NCBI GenBank assembly: GCA_963783235.1
Contig: CAWAMN010000002.1
Span: 806,001-870,000, forward strand
Source of the DNA: Thiohalomonas sp963783235
GTDB taxonomy: Bacteria; Pseudomonadota; Gammaproteobacteria; Thiohalomonadales; Thiohalomonadaceae
DNA: 64,000 nucleotides
Direction of reading: 5' to 3'
Positions 43,643-52,121 of this stretch are shown piece by piece. The notes under the pieces were generated by a model. It worked only from the letters and a program-made list of their open reading frames with translations, made no database searches and had not been told where the DNA came from. Position 1 is the stretch's first letter; every line of letters starts with the position of its first letter. The position numbers and the translations under genes were made by a program.

Positions 43643-44936
43643 AATGTTTTCCCAGCCGCTCCGTGCCTTCCAGCCGCACAAGGTCAACAACCGTTTGTAC
43701 GCCAGTGTTCGAATCGAAAATCTCAGTAAACTCTTTATCTCCGTTCCCTATTACCACCGTATCGGCATGCATCAATACGTCATCAGGCGAATCGACCATC
43801 AGGCGGGCGATATGGGGGATGTGATTCAGCAGGTAATCCCGGTTTGTGCCAGTGAGGCGGCCAAGCTGAACATTGCGATCATAGATTTTCAGTTCGTATC
43901 CCTTGCCGATCAGGGTCTCTATCAGCGTGACGATCGGGCTTTCACGCAGGTCATCCGTGCCGGCCTTAAAGCTCATCCCCAGCACGCCCACTTTGCGGCT
44001 GTCTGCCGCTGCAACCATAGCGATGCCCTTTTCCACCTGTCGCATGTTGCTGGGGATAATTGCGTTCAGGATGGGCAAATCGATATCGAGCGTTTTCCCC
44101 TTGTAGGTCAGTGCCCTCACATCCTTCGGCAAGCACGATCCGCCAAACGCAAAGCCGGGCCTCAGATAATAGGGAGAAAGGTTGAGCTTCGTGTCACGGC
44201 AAAAAATATCCATGACCTCGTGTCCGTCGAGGTTGAGAGATTTACAGATATTACCCACCTCGTTGGCAAAACCGACCTTGAGCGCATGCCACACGTTATC
44301 GACGTATTTCACCATCTCTGCGGTTTCGATATCGGTGCGCACCAAAGGGGCATCGATATGTGCGTACATTTCAACGATTCGGTCGCCGGAACCCCAATCG
44401 CTCTCACCGACGACGATTTTCGGCGGCGAATCGTAGTCTCTGACCGCAGTTCCCTCCCGCAGGAATTCCGGGTTGTTGCACACGCCGAACGCGTGACCCG
44501 CCGTTTTCCCCGAAGCTTCCTCCAGCGCCGGGATGACCACATCGTTCATTGAACCCGGGAGCATGGTGCTTCGGACAGCAACGACGTGAAATGCATCCTT
44601 CTCACGCAGGGCCTGTCCAATCTCCTGACATACCTGCCGGACATAGCGGAGGTCCAAGCTGCCGTTCCCGTTGCTGGGAGTCCCCACGCAGATAAGGCTC
44701 ACTTCGCTGTCGGCAACTGCAGTGGCGGAATCGGCAGTCGCCGACAGCATTGCTCCCTGGACGGCTCCGCCGATCAGATCACTGACTCCCTCCTCGACGA
44801 TCGGCGACTTGCCGGCATTGATCAGATCGACTTTGGTGGGATTGGGGTCCACCCCAATAACGCGATTGCCGTCCCTTGCCAGACATGCCGCTGAGACAGC
44901 CCCCACGTACCCCAAGCCGAATATACTGATATCCAT
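43623..44936 (-). CDS. algD: GDP-mannose 6-dehydrogenase-type nucleotide-sugar dehydrogenase (AlgD-like)
   Basis: A 437-residue dehydrogenase: Rossmann MDISIFGLGYVGAVSAACLA, CVGTPSNGNGSLDLRYVRQV, STMLPGSMNDVVIPALEEAS, catalytic Cys in RPGFAFGGSCLPKDVRAL, and GMSFKAGTDDLRESPIVTLI, ending HYEGICW exactly as AlgD does. It converts GDP-mannose to GDP-mannuronate. Other alginate genes (alg8, alg44) are not in the window, so the product may be a mannuronate-containing polymer other than alginate, or the substrate may be UDP-Glc. Confidence 0.9.
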   Translation of the reverse strand: MDISIFGLGYVGAVSAACLARDGNRVIGVDPNPTKVDLINAGKSPIVEEGVSDLIGGAVQGAMLSATADSATAVADSEVSLICVGTPSNGNGSLDLRYVRQVCQEIGQALREKDAFHVVAVRSTMLPGSMNDVVIPALEEASGKTAGHAFGVCNNPEFLREGTAVRDYDSPPKIVVGESDWGSGDRIVEMYAHIDAPLVRTDIETAEMVKYVDNVWHALKVGFANEVGNICKSLNLDGHEVMDIFCRDTKLNLSPYYLRPGFAFGGSCLPKDVRALTYKGKTLDIDLPILNAIIPSNMRQVEKGIAMVAAADSRKVGVLGMSFKAGTDDLRESPIVTLIETLIGKGYELKIYDRNVQLGRLTGTNRDYLLNHIPHIARLMVDSPDDVLMHADTVVIGNGDKEFTEIFDSNTGVQTVVDLVRLEGTERLGKHYEGICW

Positions 44937-44969
44937 CTTCGTCTCCTCATCCCTGATTACCGCGGAGTA

Positions 44970-47027
44970 TTAGACTCGCGGCATGACTAGCGTATCCTGA
45001 ACACCATCTGTGCCGGCCGGTCGAGCTTCTTTCAGAGCCCCGCATTCTATCTCCGTTTTTAGATGCGTGGCTCCCGAAATCGAACTTCTGCAGCGGACCG
45101 ATGTTATGGGCGTTTTCAGATCATAGCCCCGGGAAATCCAGCCCGCCGGCCGCGCCTCGTCGCCGCAGTATGTGGTGATATCTGCCTGCTCCGTGACCCT
45201 CATGACTACAACCGTTTCACCGTTTCTGATCACCAAACCACTCGGAATTATTTCAACTTTGCAGTGCTCGGCGAAGTGCCACCAGCGCTCTACTTCATGG
45301 ACTCCAAAGCACTCTAAGTGGTCTTCTATAATCAAACGCCGCGTAGGCTTATCGAGGGTCAGCCGCCGCCGGTGCCTCACTGGATCGGGCAGGCGGCAAT
45401 AACCGTCATGGCTGCCCACCAATGTTTCCGTCCGCGGTCCGCATTCCCATTCTTCGCACCGGCTGGTGGCATGCTCCGACCACATGAAAGGACCGCCCGA
45501 GACCGACTGATCGAGCCCATCCACCACCACCGTATTGTGGGCCGAAGTTCCCCGGAAGTAATCGCGCCAATGTCGTTGAGTGTGGTAGGCGTAGGTGCCC
45601 GGATCGACAAGAATCTCCCGGCCGTCCACGTTTAGCGTGAAGTGCAATGCATCGGCGTGGCCATGGGCTGCGATACTCAAGTAGCCCAGCGGCCCTACAT
45701 CTGCAATCACCCGAATCTCCCGCGGCTCGTTCAAATCACTGCCAAGAATGTAGTAACCCCCTTCAGTGAAGGCACGGGGAACTCGGTTTTCAGAACCGTC
45801 ACGCGCTAAAAGCGCGTACATTCCGGAAGCCCTCTCTGCCCCAAGAAGCCAGCAGGTCTTTTGGTCACATTCGCCTGCCTTACCGGCGAAATCGCTACGA
45901 TCGAACAACACCGCTCCGGTGGCGAGCAGCGAACGAAACGGTGAAAACGCCGGTTCATGGGAAAGCATGACCACCCGCCCGTCATCGGCGTCACCTATCA
46001 TGGGTACATTCCCGGCCGCATCCATTATGGCGGCCATGAATTCCATCATCTTTTCTATCTTTTGCCAGTACGGTGCATCGAATGCCCTACCCGACCGCTC
46101 GGCAACCAGTCCCGAGATGAGCAGAAAGTCGAGAACGAACTGCTGATAACCAATAGCCTGCTCCCGATTGACGCCATCGTCTGTATTTTGCGCATCTGCC
46201 TCATGCTGCAGGAGACGGCCGGCATTCTCCCCCCACTTCCTGACATCCCGCCAAAACGGCCAACAGCACGAACCGACAAACAAGCCAGCGAGCTCTCCAA
46301 TCAGGTGATTATTGGCCGATGAAAAGCGCGACGGTCTGGCCTTTATGAACGCCAAATGCCGGTAAACGCTTTCCAGCCATCGTTTACGGAATTCCTGTCC
46401 GGCGGGCCCTCGGAACAAGGGGCTCGACCAGCCTCCAACCAGCTGCCAGGTAACCGCCCAATTGATGATCCGTATTCCCAGTTCCAGTGAACTACACCAA
46501 TTAACTCCACGCGCATAAGGGCATTGCTCAAACCAACTTCCGAGAAACCGCGCGATGGCACCGCCATAACGTTCGTTCCCGGTTGTCCGATAAGCCTGAG
46601 CCAAAGTGGCGAGCTCGAGATGACGATTGAGCTCCCAGGTATATTTGATGTCGCCCACCAATGCGGTGTCGCGGTAATCCATAGTCGGCCCGTAGTGGAG
46701 CGGGGCTAAAATCCCGGTCGACGGGTCACGATTCCATTCCGGGGTGCTGCCTACACGCAGGCCCCGCAAGCGGAAAATGTCTCTTTTTCCGTCCAGAATC
46801 CTTTCGGCAGCTGCCAGCATGTCATCCGTTGACACCGGATTGTCTTCGCCAAGACAGCCGACTTCCGGCTCCGTCCGGACAAGCTTGAGGTCAATGGGCG
46901 GAACCGGCCGATGCAAGGGACCCAAACCACGGCGCATCGACTCTGCCAAGGACCGGCGGATCCGAAAACCCACCTCCTGCATGGACATTCTTAAGAGCCT
47001 GTTCTTGTACCAGAGGACGCTTTGCAA
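44970..47027 (-). CDS. Heparinase II/III-family protein
   Basis: A 685-residue polysaccharide-lyase-like protein: SVLWYKNRLLRMSMQEVGFR at the start is usual for the EPS-linked subfamily; YTWELNRHLELATLAQAYRT and ARPSRFSSANNHLIGELAGL form the alpha-toroid with the Asn-His pair; HGHADALHFTLNVDGREILV and DPGTYAYHTQRHWRDYFRGT belong to the Heparinase II/III beta domain. It starts at TTG 47027 with GGAG upstream. Such proteins are thought to trim or edit the uronic-acid polymer made by the neighbouring genes. Confidence 0.9.
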   Translation of the reverse strand: MQSVLWYKNRLLRMSMQEVGFRIRRSLAESMRRGLGPLHRPVPPIDLKLVRTEPEVGCLGEDNPVSTDDMLAAAERILDGKRDIFRLRGLRVGSTPEWNRDPSTGILAPLHYGPTMDYRDTALVGDIKYTWELNRHLELATLAQAYRTTGNERYGGAIARFLGSWFEQCPYARGVNWCSSLELGIRIINWAVTWQLVGGWSSPLFRGPAGQEFRKRWLESVYRHLAFIKARPSRFSSANNHLIGELAGLFVGSCCWPFWRDVRKWGENAGRLLQHEADAQNTDDGVNREQAIGYQQFVLDFLLISGLVAERSGRAFDAPYWQKIEKMMEFMAAIMDAAGNVPMIGDADDGRVVMLSHEPAFSPFRSLLATGAVLFDRSDFAGKAGECDQKTCWLLGAERASGMYALLARDGSENRVPRAFTEGGYYILGSDLNEPREIRVIADVGPLGYLSIAAHGHADALHFTLNVDGREILVDPGTYAYHTQRHWRDYFRGTSAHNTVVVDGLDQSVSGGPFMWSEHATSRCEEWECGPRTETLVGSHDGYCRLPDPVRHRRRLTLDKPTRRLIIEDHLECFGVHEVERWWHFAEHCKVEIIPSGLVIRNGETVVVMRVTEQADITTYCGDEARPAGWISRGYDLKTPITSVRCRSSISGATHLKTEIECGALKEARPAGTDGVQDTLVMPRV

Positions 47028-47078
47028 GGATCCATCTCCGATCGTGATTCAGGGGCTCGAAGCGTTGAGTTCAGCAAA

Positions 47079-47101
47079 GACAACGACAACGACAACGACA
47101 G
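47079..47101. repeat. Short (ACAACG)n simple repeat
   Basis: Nearly four units of ACAACG lie between the ATPase stop and the heparinase start. Short and possibly incidental, but length-variable repeats of this kind can change gene spacing. Confidence 0.7.
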
Positions 47102-47120
47102 AAGTCATTGTCTTTGCCTT

Positions 47121-47996
47121 TCAACCATTGCGATTCGCCTGCCTCAAGGCTCCCCCTCCCGACGGTTCATCGGGCGAACCGATAGGGGAGATCCCTCCAC
47201 GCTTGTCTCGAATGACCTCTTTGATCAGGCCGGCATCGATCGGCTTGCGTTGCTCCGCATAGCCGTACACCAGCGCCATATCAGAGATGAGGTTTATCAA
47301 TCGAGGAACGCCGCGAGTCGCACGCCAGATAGGCTCATACGTCTCAGGAGCAAATGTGTCGGTGCTGCCGCCGGCTATGCGCAGCCGATGAACAATGTAG
47401 GCGCCCGTTTCATGTAGGTCCAATGGCCCAAGGTGATAGTCAGCACCAATCCTCTGTGCAAACTGCACCAATTCGGGTCGACGCAGCACCTCCAACAGTT
47501 CGGGTTGGCCGACCAAAACCAGTTGCAAAAGCTGATAATGGTCGGCATTGACATTGGAAAGCATGCGCAATTGTTCAAGCGACTCCATTGTCAGGTTTTG
47601 CGCTTCGTCAATTATCAAGACCGAGCGGCGTCTTCCCTTATGCTGTTCTACCAGAAAATCTGTCAACGTGTGATAGAGGTCGACTTTTGATTTGTCGCGA
47701 TACTCCAGCTCGAAAGACAGAAGAATCCACTGGAGCAGTTCTTCGAAGGAATCGCACTGCGTATTTGATACCAGTCCGACGGACGTATTGGTGTCGGTCC
47801 TATGGATAAGCTTACGGACCAGAGTTGTCTTCCCCGAGCCTATTTCCCCGGTAACGACCGAAAATCCAACCTGATTGATCAACCCATACTGAAGCATGAC
47901 CAAGGCGCGCCGGTGCTTCTTGCTTAGAAACAGATAGGCCGGGTCGGGCGCCAAACCGAAAGGTTTGTCTTGAAACCCGTAAAAGGCCTCGTACAT
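47121..47996 (-). CDS. ExeA/GspA-like AAA ATPase of EPS/exosortase loci
   Basis: A 291-residue ATPase: FYGFQDKPFGLAPDPAYLFL, Walker A TGEIGSGKTT (50-58), Walker B SVLIIDEAQNLT (125-), GQPELLEVLRRPELVQFAQR and WRATRGVPRLINLISDMALV (arginine-finger region). No C-terminal peptidoglycan-binding tail is present. The same type of ATPase is a marker of XrtA (exosortase A)/PEP-CTERM polysaccharide loci, normally next to a BY-kinase, as here. No exosortase gene lies in the window. Confidence 0.88.
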   Translation of the reverse strand: MYEAFYGFQDKPFGLAPDPAYLFLSKKHRRALVMLQYGLINQVGFSVVTGEIGSGKTTLVRKLIHRTDTNTSVGLVSNTQCDSFEELLQWILLSFELEYRDKSKVDLYHTLTDFLVEQHKGRRRSVLIIDEAQNLTMESLEQLRMLSNVNADHYQLLQLVLVGQPELLEVLRRPELVQFAQRIGADYHLGPLDLHETGAYIVHRLRIAGGSTDTFAPETYEPIWRATRGVPRLINLISDMALVYGYAEQRKPIDAGLIKEVIRDKRGGISPIGSPDEPSGGGALRQANRNG

Positions 47997-48138
47997 AAGC
48001 GACTCCCTTTGCTAAACGAGGGCTCAAGGCGATGCATCCTTTTCCGAGATCACCCGATGCTTAGGAAATTTAAAGCCAGGAACGATCCAGCGCCACCAGG
48101 CTTGTGCGCCCCGTTGCACCTACCGGTCTTGCGTCCTT

Positions 48139-48933
48139 TCAGTAATAGTCTTGATACCGCTGTGCGGCATCATCGGTTTTATTCAAAACAGTACCCACAA
48201 CGGCAGTTCCTTCGAGCAACTCAAAGGCCTTTTGACACTGGCCTTTCGCTGTTTCAGCGTCAGCTGTAACCACAAGAATCGCATCGAGAAGCGGCGCCAG
48301 CGACACGACATCATCACCAATCAGAACTGGAGGCAAGTCAAATATCACTGTTCTATCCGGATAGCGTCGTTTCAGTTCGTCGATCAATGCCGCCATTCCC
48401 GGAGATGACAGATGCTCCGATGAAACATTCGATCCGGGTCGACCCGGAAGTAACACAAATCGATCAACTCCCGGATTGACCAAGATCGTTTCTATCGCAG
48501 TTCCCGACAGCAGGTGATCACCAATGCCCGCTCGCGGCTTCAGTGCGAATAGCTCATGAACGCTCGGACTTCTAAAGTCTGCATCGACTAATAGAGCCGT
48601 TTGCGTCAACTCCCTGGCGATGCTGATACCGAGATTGACGGCAGTCAAAGTCTTACCTTCCTTGGGCATCGTACTGGTGATACCCAGCGTTCTCCATCCG
48701 TTTTCCCGCATTCGCTGAAGCACTCGAGTCCTCAGTAGTCGGTAGGCATCGACCACTATAGTGTCGGAATGTGAGTTGAGTACGCGGTTGCGCTCCAGGA
48801 TCTGTTCGTCTACCGGAACGCTTTTCGTGTTGGTGTAGGTAAAAGGCTCGAAGCGGTGATTGCTTTTTTTTCGTACGTCGAAGCCTTCCTGGTTCCGACT
48901 GGCAATTTCCAACGCCTTAGCTATTCGATCCAT
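48139..48933 (-). CDS. BY-kinase (CpsD/CapB-type tyrosine autokinase)
   Basis: A 264-residue bacterial tyrosine kinase: Walker A TSTMPKEGKTLTAVNLG (about 86-101), Walker A' TALLVDADFRSPSVHELF (112-129), Walker B VIFDLPPVLIGDDVVSLAPL, and a short Tyr-containing tail QRYQDYY for autophosphorylation. As in XrtA-associated kinases the membrane Wzc-like partner is a separate protein, not seen in the window. It controls polymer length and export. It overlaps no gene and begins 9 nt before the stop of the 59-aa ORF upstream. Confidence 0.9.
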   Translation of the reverse strand: MDRIAKALEIASRNQEGFDVRKKSNHRFEPFTYTNTKSVPVDEQILERNRVLNSHSDTIVVDAYRLLRTRVLQRMRENGWRTLGITSTMPKEGKTLTAVNLGISIARELTQTALLVDADFRSPSVHELFALKPRAGIGDHLLSGTAIETILVNPGVDRFVLLPGRPGSNVSSEHLSSPGMAALIDELKRRYPDRTVIFDLPPVLIGDDVVSLAPLLDAILVVTADAETAKGQCQKAFELLEGTAVVGTVLNKTDDAAQRYQDYY

Positions 48934-48942
48934 CGGCTACAC

Positions 48943-49122
48943 TCAACTCCGCTTGTGAAATAGTTGCGCTTCCGCGCCGGTCTTTCCCAGGATCTTAACG
49001 AAATCACTTTGACTCGATGCTGGTCGGTTAGTGCGTACCCGCATCGGACTGTATACCACTTGTCCGCCGGTTTTTCCCAACAGATATCGGTTGTCGACTT
49101 GAGTTGAGACTTCTGGCTTCAT
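48943..49122 (-). CDS. Small protein with repeated LGKTG motif (59 aa)
   Basis: The ATG at 49122 has GGGGA upstream and gives MKPEVSTQVDNRYLLGKTGG, then PMRVRTNRPASSQSDFVKIL, with LGKTG occurring at 15-19 and again near 45-49. Its end is 9 nt from the BY-kinase start, so it is part of that transcript. No family is recognised. It could be a modified peptide precursor of the neighbouring PqqD-kinase unit, or simply a small linker ORF; the evidence is weak. Confidence 0.45.
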   Translation of the reverse strand: MKPEVSTQVDNRYLLGKTGGQVVYSPMRVRTNRPASSQSDFVKILGKTGAEAQLFHKRS

Positions 49123-49324
49123 GATTGATTCCCCAACGGCGCCTTGCGACAAAAACCAAAGCCACGAACGCAATCAATACCGGCACCAACAGTTGCTCCA
49201 GAGACGACGCCGACGATAGCTCAAGTGACAGTTCACAACCATTGCATGGGCTAATCGATGTTGGCTCTGCAGCAGCGTCAAGAGAAACCAAACCGGCAAA
49301 ACCTAGCATTCTCCACAGACGCAT
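49028..49324 (-). CDS. Small protein with signal peptide, CNGC and a C-terminal membrane segment (98 aa)
   Basis: Reading from the ATG at 49324 (GGGAG 10 nt upstream) gives a signal peptide MRLWRMLGFAGLVSLDAAAE, the short region ISPCNGCELSLELSSASSLE, then a membrane segment LLVPVLIAFVALVFVARRRW. A membrane segment followed by RRR recalls sorting tails of exosortase substrates, though a 33-residue extension follows. It overlaps the 59-aa ORF by 95 bp, so one of the two may be spurious or start elsewhere. Confidence 0.4.
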   Translation of the reverse strand: MRLWRMLGFAGLVSLDAAAEPTSISPCNGCELSLELSSASSLEQLLVPVLIAFVALVFVARRRWGINHEARSLNSSRQPISVGKNRRTSGIQSDAGTH

Positions 49325-49503
49325 CCGACTACACTCCCTATTTTGATTACGGGGCCTATTCCATAGCCCCAATCTCGATTTCGCAAGCGCGCATATCGCC
49401 GTAAGTTAAGTGCAGGTTTTCACCTTCTGCAAGACACGACGATCAGATCGTCGAGAAGCCCAACCTCGCAATTAATGCGAGCGCATCCACATCTCACCGG
49501 TCT

Positions 49504-49614
49504 TTACTTGTTCTTAGAGCCCAGCGAAACCATGGCGACCTTTCCCAGACGTTCCGGGAGATCACCCGGCTTTCGCGTGTAAAACGTGTTCCGCCATAGC
49601 CAAACCGGTCTCAT
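49504..49614 (-). CDS. Candidate 36-aa peptide precursor downstream of the nucleotidyltransferase
   Basis: The frame opens at 49704 within the nucleotidyltransferase gene, but the ATG at 49614 lies 8 nt after its stop with AGGCG just upstream. It gives MRPVWLWRNTFYTRKPGDLP and ERLGKVAMVSLGSKNK. The end has the look (KP..L..LGKV..xxLGS.N) of precursor tails in PqqD/HPr-kinase RiPP clusters. Resemblance only; no core cleavage site is proven. Confidence 0.35.
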   Translation of the reverse strand: MRPVWLWRNTFYTRKPGDLPERLGKVAMVSLGSKNK

Positions 49615-49621
49615 CAGACGC

Positions 49622-50728
49622 CTATAGGCTGCGACCATATAACGAATAAAAAAGCGCCCGAATCCATCCTTGTAGCGACGAAGGGAGTTCGGCGTTCTTA
49701 CCATGTCTCGCAGCTACGCGAATTCTCCAAACGTGAAGGGAAGCGCGCCGCGACCACGCAATATCCGGCGGCATCCGCATTCCCATCAGATGCTGCGTAA
49801 GCTGCAAATAGCACAAAAACTCGAAACCGAGCCTCTCCTTCGAGCCTGCGGCGTGCCACTGTCCCCAAACAACGCTGGTGTTATAACGCTTTGCCAAAAA
49901 AGCGAATTCTGTTAGTTGTCGTAATGCAACATTTGAGCCGATGAACTCTTGATGAGGAACTAACGCATGGGTCGTGTTATGTATCAGCCGATAGGTTGGC
50001 TCCAGAATCAAGGTCCTTGCGTTCCCTAATCGAACCGGCAAGGTGTGGCGCCAAGCTTCCTCAACCGGGAGCACCCTATCGGACTGGAGGCCGCCGACGC
50101 TGGTATGGAGTTCCACATCAACAGGAGTCCCCGGCAAGTTGACACGAGGGAGGTGATGGAGACCGTTCCCTCTGAAGCGGGAACGCGATGATCGGGTGAC
50201 CCTGGTCTCTTCACGAAAGCCCAAATCACGCAGTAGAGCCCATGCCTCGCCGGCCAGTCTCGGCTCGACCAGGATGTCGAGGTCGCCCATCATGCGGTCG
50301 CCGGGCGCCGGGTAAAGGTGATCGCAGAAAGTCGCTGCGCCTTTAAGAAGGACATTCGATATTCCGTAGCGCTCGAATTCGATAAGAATCGCCTCGAGCA
50401 CCTGGCGAAACTGCTCGTTGCGCTCCGTGTTGGCCTGATGCATCAGGCTCAAATAGTCCTGCAGCTCATCAGGAATCAGATGGATTATCCCGTCCCGCTG
50501 AAGACTTCCAAACCAGAGCGGAGTACAGAAGTGCAGATTAGCCTGACGCAGGATAGGGCCCCACTGCATGTCGCCGTTGCCAATCGCAGCAGAAAGCTCG
50601 TTTAAGCTTGCGTCACTCTTGAATGGCGACAGAAAGGCCGCGAGCCAGCCAAAGTGGTCTTCGACGGCCGGGAGCTTTTGGCCCGCCGAAACGGCGCCAT
50701 CCACCACGCGGTCACTTCGCTTCGTCAT
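49622..50728 (-). CDS. NTP_transf_5-type nucleotidyltransferase
   Basis: A 368-residue uncharacterised nucleotidyltransferase: YGISNVLLKGAATFCDHLYP then GDRMMGDLDILVEPRLAGEA gives the GDxD active site (Asp-149/151). HLPRVNLPGTPVDVELHTSV adds the third acidic residue (VELH), and LIHNTTHALVPHQEFIGS is a conserved second block. It overlaps the PqqD-kinase start by 4 nt, so the two are translationally coupled. Relatives sit in lasso-peptide and EPS-linked PqqD/HprK loci; the substrate is unknown, a nucleotidylated peptide or protein being one possibility. Confidence 0.85.
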   Translation of the reverse strand: MTKRSDRVVDGAVSAGQKLPAVEDHFGWLAAFLSPFKSDASLNELSAAIGNGDMQWGPILRQANLHFCTPLWFGSLQRDGIIHLIPDELQDYLSLMHQANTERNEQFRQVLEAILIEFERYGISNVLLKGAATFCDHLYPAPGDRMMGDLDILVEPRLAGEAWALLRDLGFREETRVTRSSRSRFRGNGLHHLPRVNLPGTPVDVELHTSVGGLQSDRVLPVEEAWRHTLPVRLGNARTLILEPTYRLIHNTTHALVPHQEFIGSNVALRQLTEFAFLAKRYNTSVVWGQWHAAGSKERLGFEFLCYLQLTQHLMGMRMPPDIAWSRRASLHVWRIRVAARHGKNAELPSSLQGWIRALFYSLYGRSL

Positions 50729-52008
50729 GCCTGACTCTGGCGCGGTACACCAATGCCCTGGGATTTCCAGAAATGTTCACCCAGCATCTCGAGAGAGCGT
50801 TGTAGATCGGAGAAAACCAGTTCATAGCATTCGCTTCGTTCGACCAGATCAATCATCGCCTGGATGTCTTCATCGCGAAGCTCCCTTCCGGATGATCCGC
50901 TGGTGGCAAGCCGCCGTAATGCGTCCGTCTTCCCTAGCGGCCTCATCTCGGTCTTTCCACCCGGCTGATAACGCGGAAAGACGACCCCTTCCACCAAAGC
51001 CGACTCTCCCTTTTTCGGCTGACTCGACGCTGGAGGCGAAACATAGCGAACCCGTTTGCCATCCGCACGCAGGTACACACATTCCGCGCCGAGTCCGGGA
51101 TAGAATGGTTCAAGCACTTCCACAGACCCGGGTTTAACGCTCATCGGTAACGGCAAGGGACGTATGCGAAGGGTGCCGGTGTCCAGTGCCGTAATCTCGT
51201 CGGAGAAGAACTCAAGGCCGCTTGCGGCCAAAGCTCCGGCCAAGGTGGTTTTTCCGGAACCGGTTTCGGCAGGAAACACTACAGCCCGCCCGTTCTGCAC
51301 AATTGCCGCAGCATGGAAAAGGAGGTGTTCACTGAGAGCGGTGCAGGTATGGATGAAAACGAGAGTAAACAGCAAGGGAAGCGCTTCATGCCAGGGTTTT
51401 CCTACTGCGTAGATAGCGGAGTTCAGTAGGATGTCGTACGTCCCGTCCTTTTCATTATTGGCGCGCAGTGTCAGAGACAGCCCGAGCTCCGATTCGGATT
51501 TGGAGATAAACGGCGCCATGAACTCCAGGAATTGTCTGCCCGCTTCCGGGTCCGAAGCACGAAACTCGATGATATATCCTTGGAGATCGAACCGCTGCCG
51601 GACAGCCCAGGAGGTATCGACCATGACCTGAGACGGGGCCATACTGTGCCGAAGATTTAGGCTTTGTGACTGCGCTCCACTCTCCGGTGGCCAAAAACCG
51701 TCCTCGGCAAATTCGTTCATATTGGCCGCAGGCCCACGTAACATGTGCGCTTCCCGAAAACGGTTCAGCGCCGCCTCGACATCCCGCAATGCCGAAGCTT
51801 TTCCAACACTGTAGCGTTCGGAAACCGCCGATGCCACTTCCCGCTCATTTCCCAACTCTGCAAACAGACACCAGATGAGCGCTGAGGTGGCATTAAGCAC
51901 CAGCAGCTGTCGCGAACCTTTGCGAAAGAGGACGCCCCCGTCCGCAAACGGAAAAAAGTGCACTGCGGGGGAGACCGCCGTGTAAGGGCCGTCACTGACT
52001 GAATTCAT
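50725..52008 (-). CDS. PqqD-like domain fused to HprK-related kinase
   Basis: A 427-residue fusion. Residues 1-95 are PqqD-like (VHFFPFADGGVLFRKGSRQL, LVLNATSALIWCLFAELGNE and REVASAVSERYSVG), a fold that binds RiPP leader peptides. Residues ~130-420 are an HPr kinase/phosphorylase relative: LLFHAAAIVQNGRAVVFPAE, P-loop AETGSGKTTLAGAL (247-260), then GLEFFSDEITALDTGTLRIR and EDIQAMIDLVERS. It lacks a full HprK Ser-specific signature. It is coupled to the nucleotidyltransferase. In related loci PqqD and kinase are separate genes; here they form one chain. Confidence 0.87.
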   Translation of the reverse strand: MNSVSDGPYTAVSPAVHFFPFADGGVLFRKGSRQLLVLNATSALIWCLFAELGNEREVASAVSERYSVGKASALRDVEAALNRFREAHMLRGPAANMNEFAEDGFWPPESGAQSQSLNLRHSMAPSQVMVDTSWAVRQRFDLQGYIIEFRASDPEAGRQFLEFMAPFISKSESELGLSLTLRANNEKDGTYDILLNSAIYAVGKPWHEALPLLFTLVFIHTCTALSEHLLFHAAAIVQNGRAVVFPAETGSGKTTLAGALAASGLEFFSDEITALDTGTLRIRPLPLPMSVKPGSVEVLEPFYPGLGAECVYLRADGKRVRYVSPPASSQPKKGESALVEGVVFPRYQPGGKTEMRPLGKTDALRRLATSGSSGRELRDEDIQAMIDLVERSECYELVFSDLQRSLEMLGEHFWKSQGIGVPRQSQA

Positions 52009-52121
52009 TCGGGGATTTTTTTAGCCGATTAGTGCGAAATACGCCTGCTCATCGCCTTATGCCCTGATGGATCAGCCGCTCAAAAAAAACCAGAGCGGCC
52101 GCTCCTCCAGACGCGTTCCCG

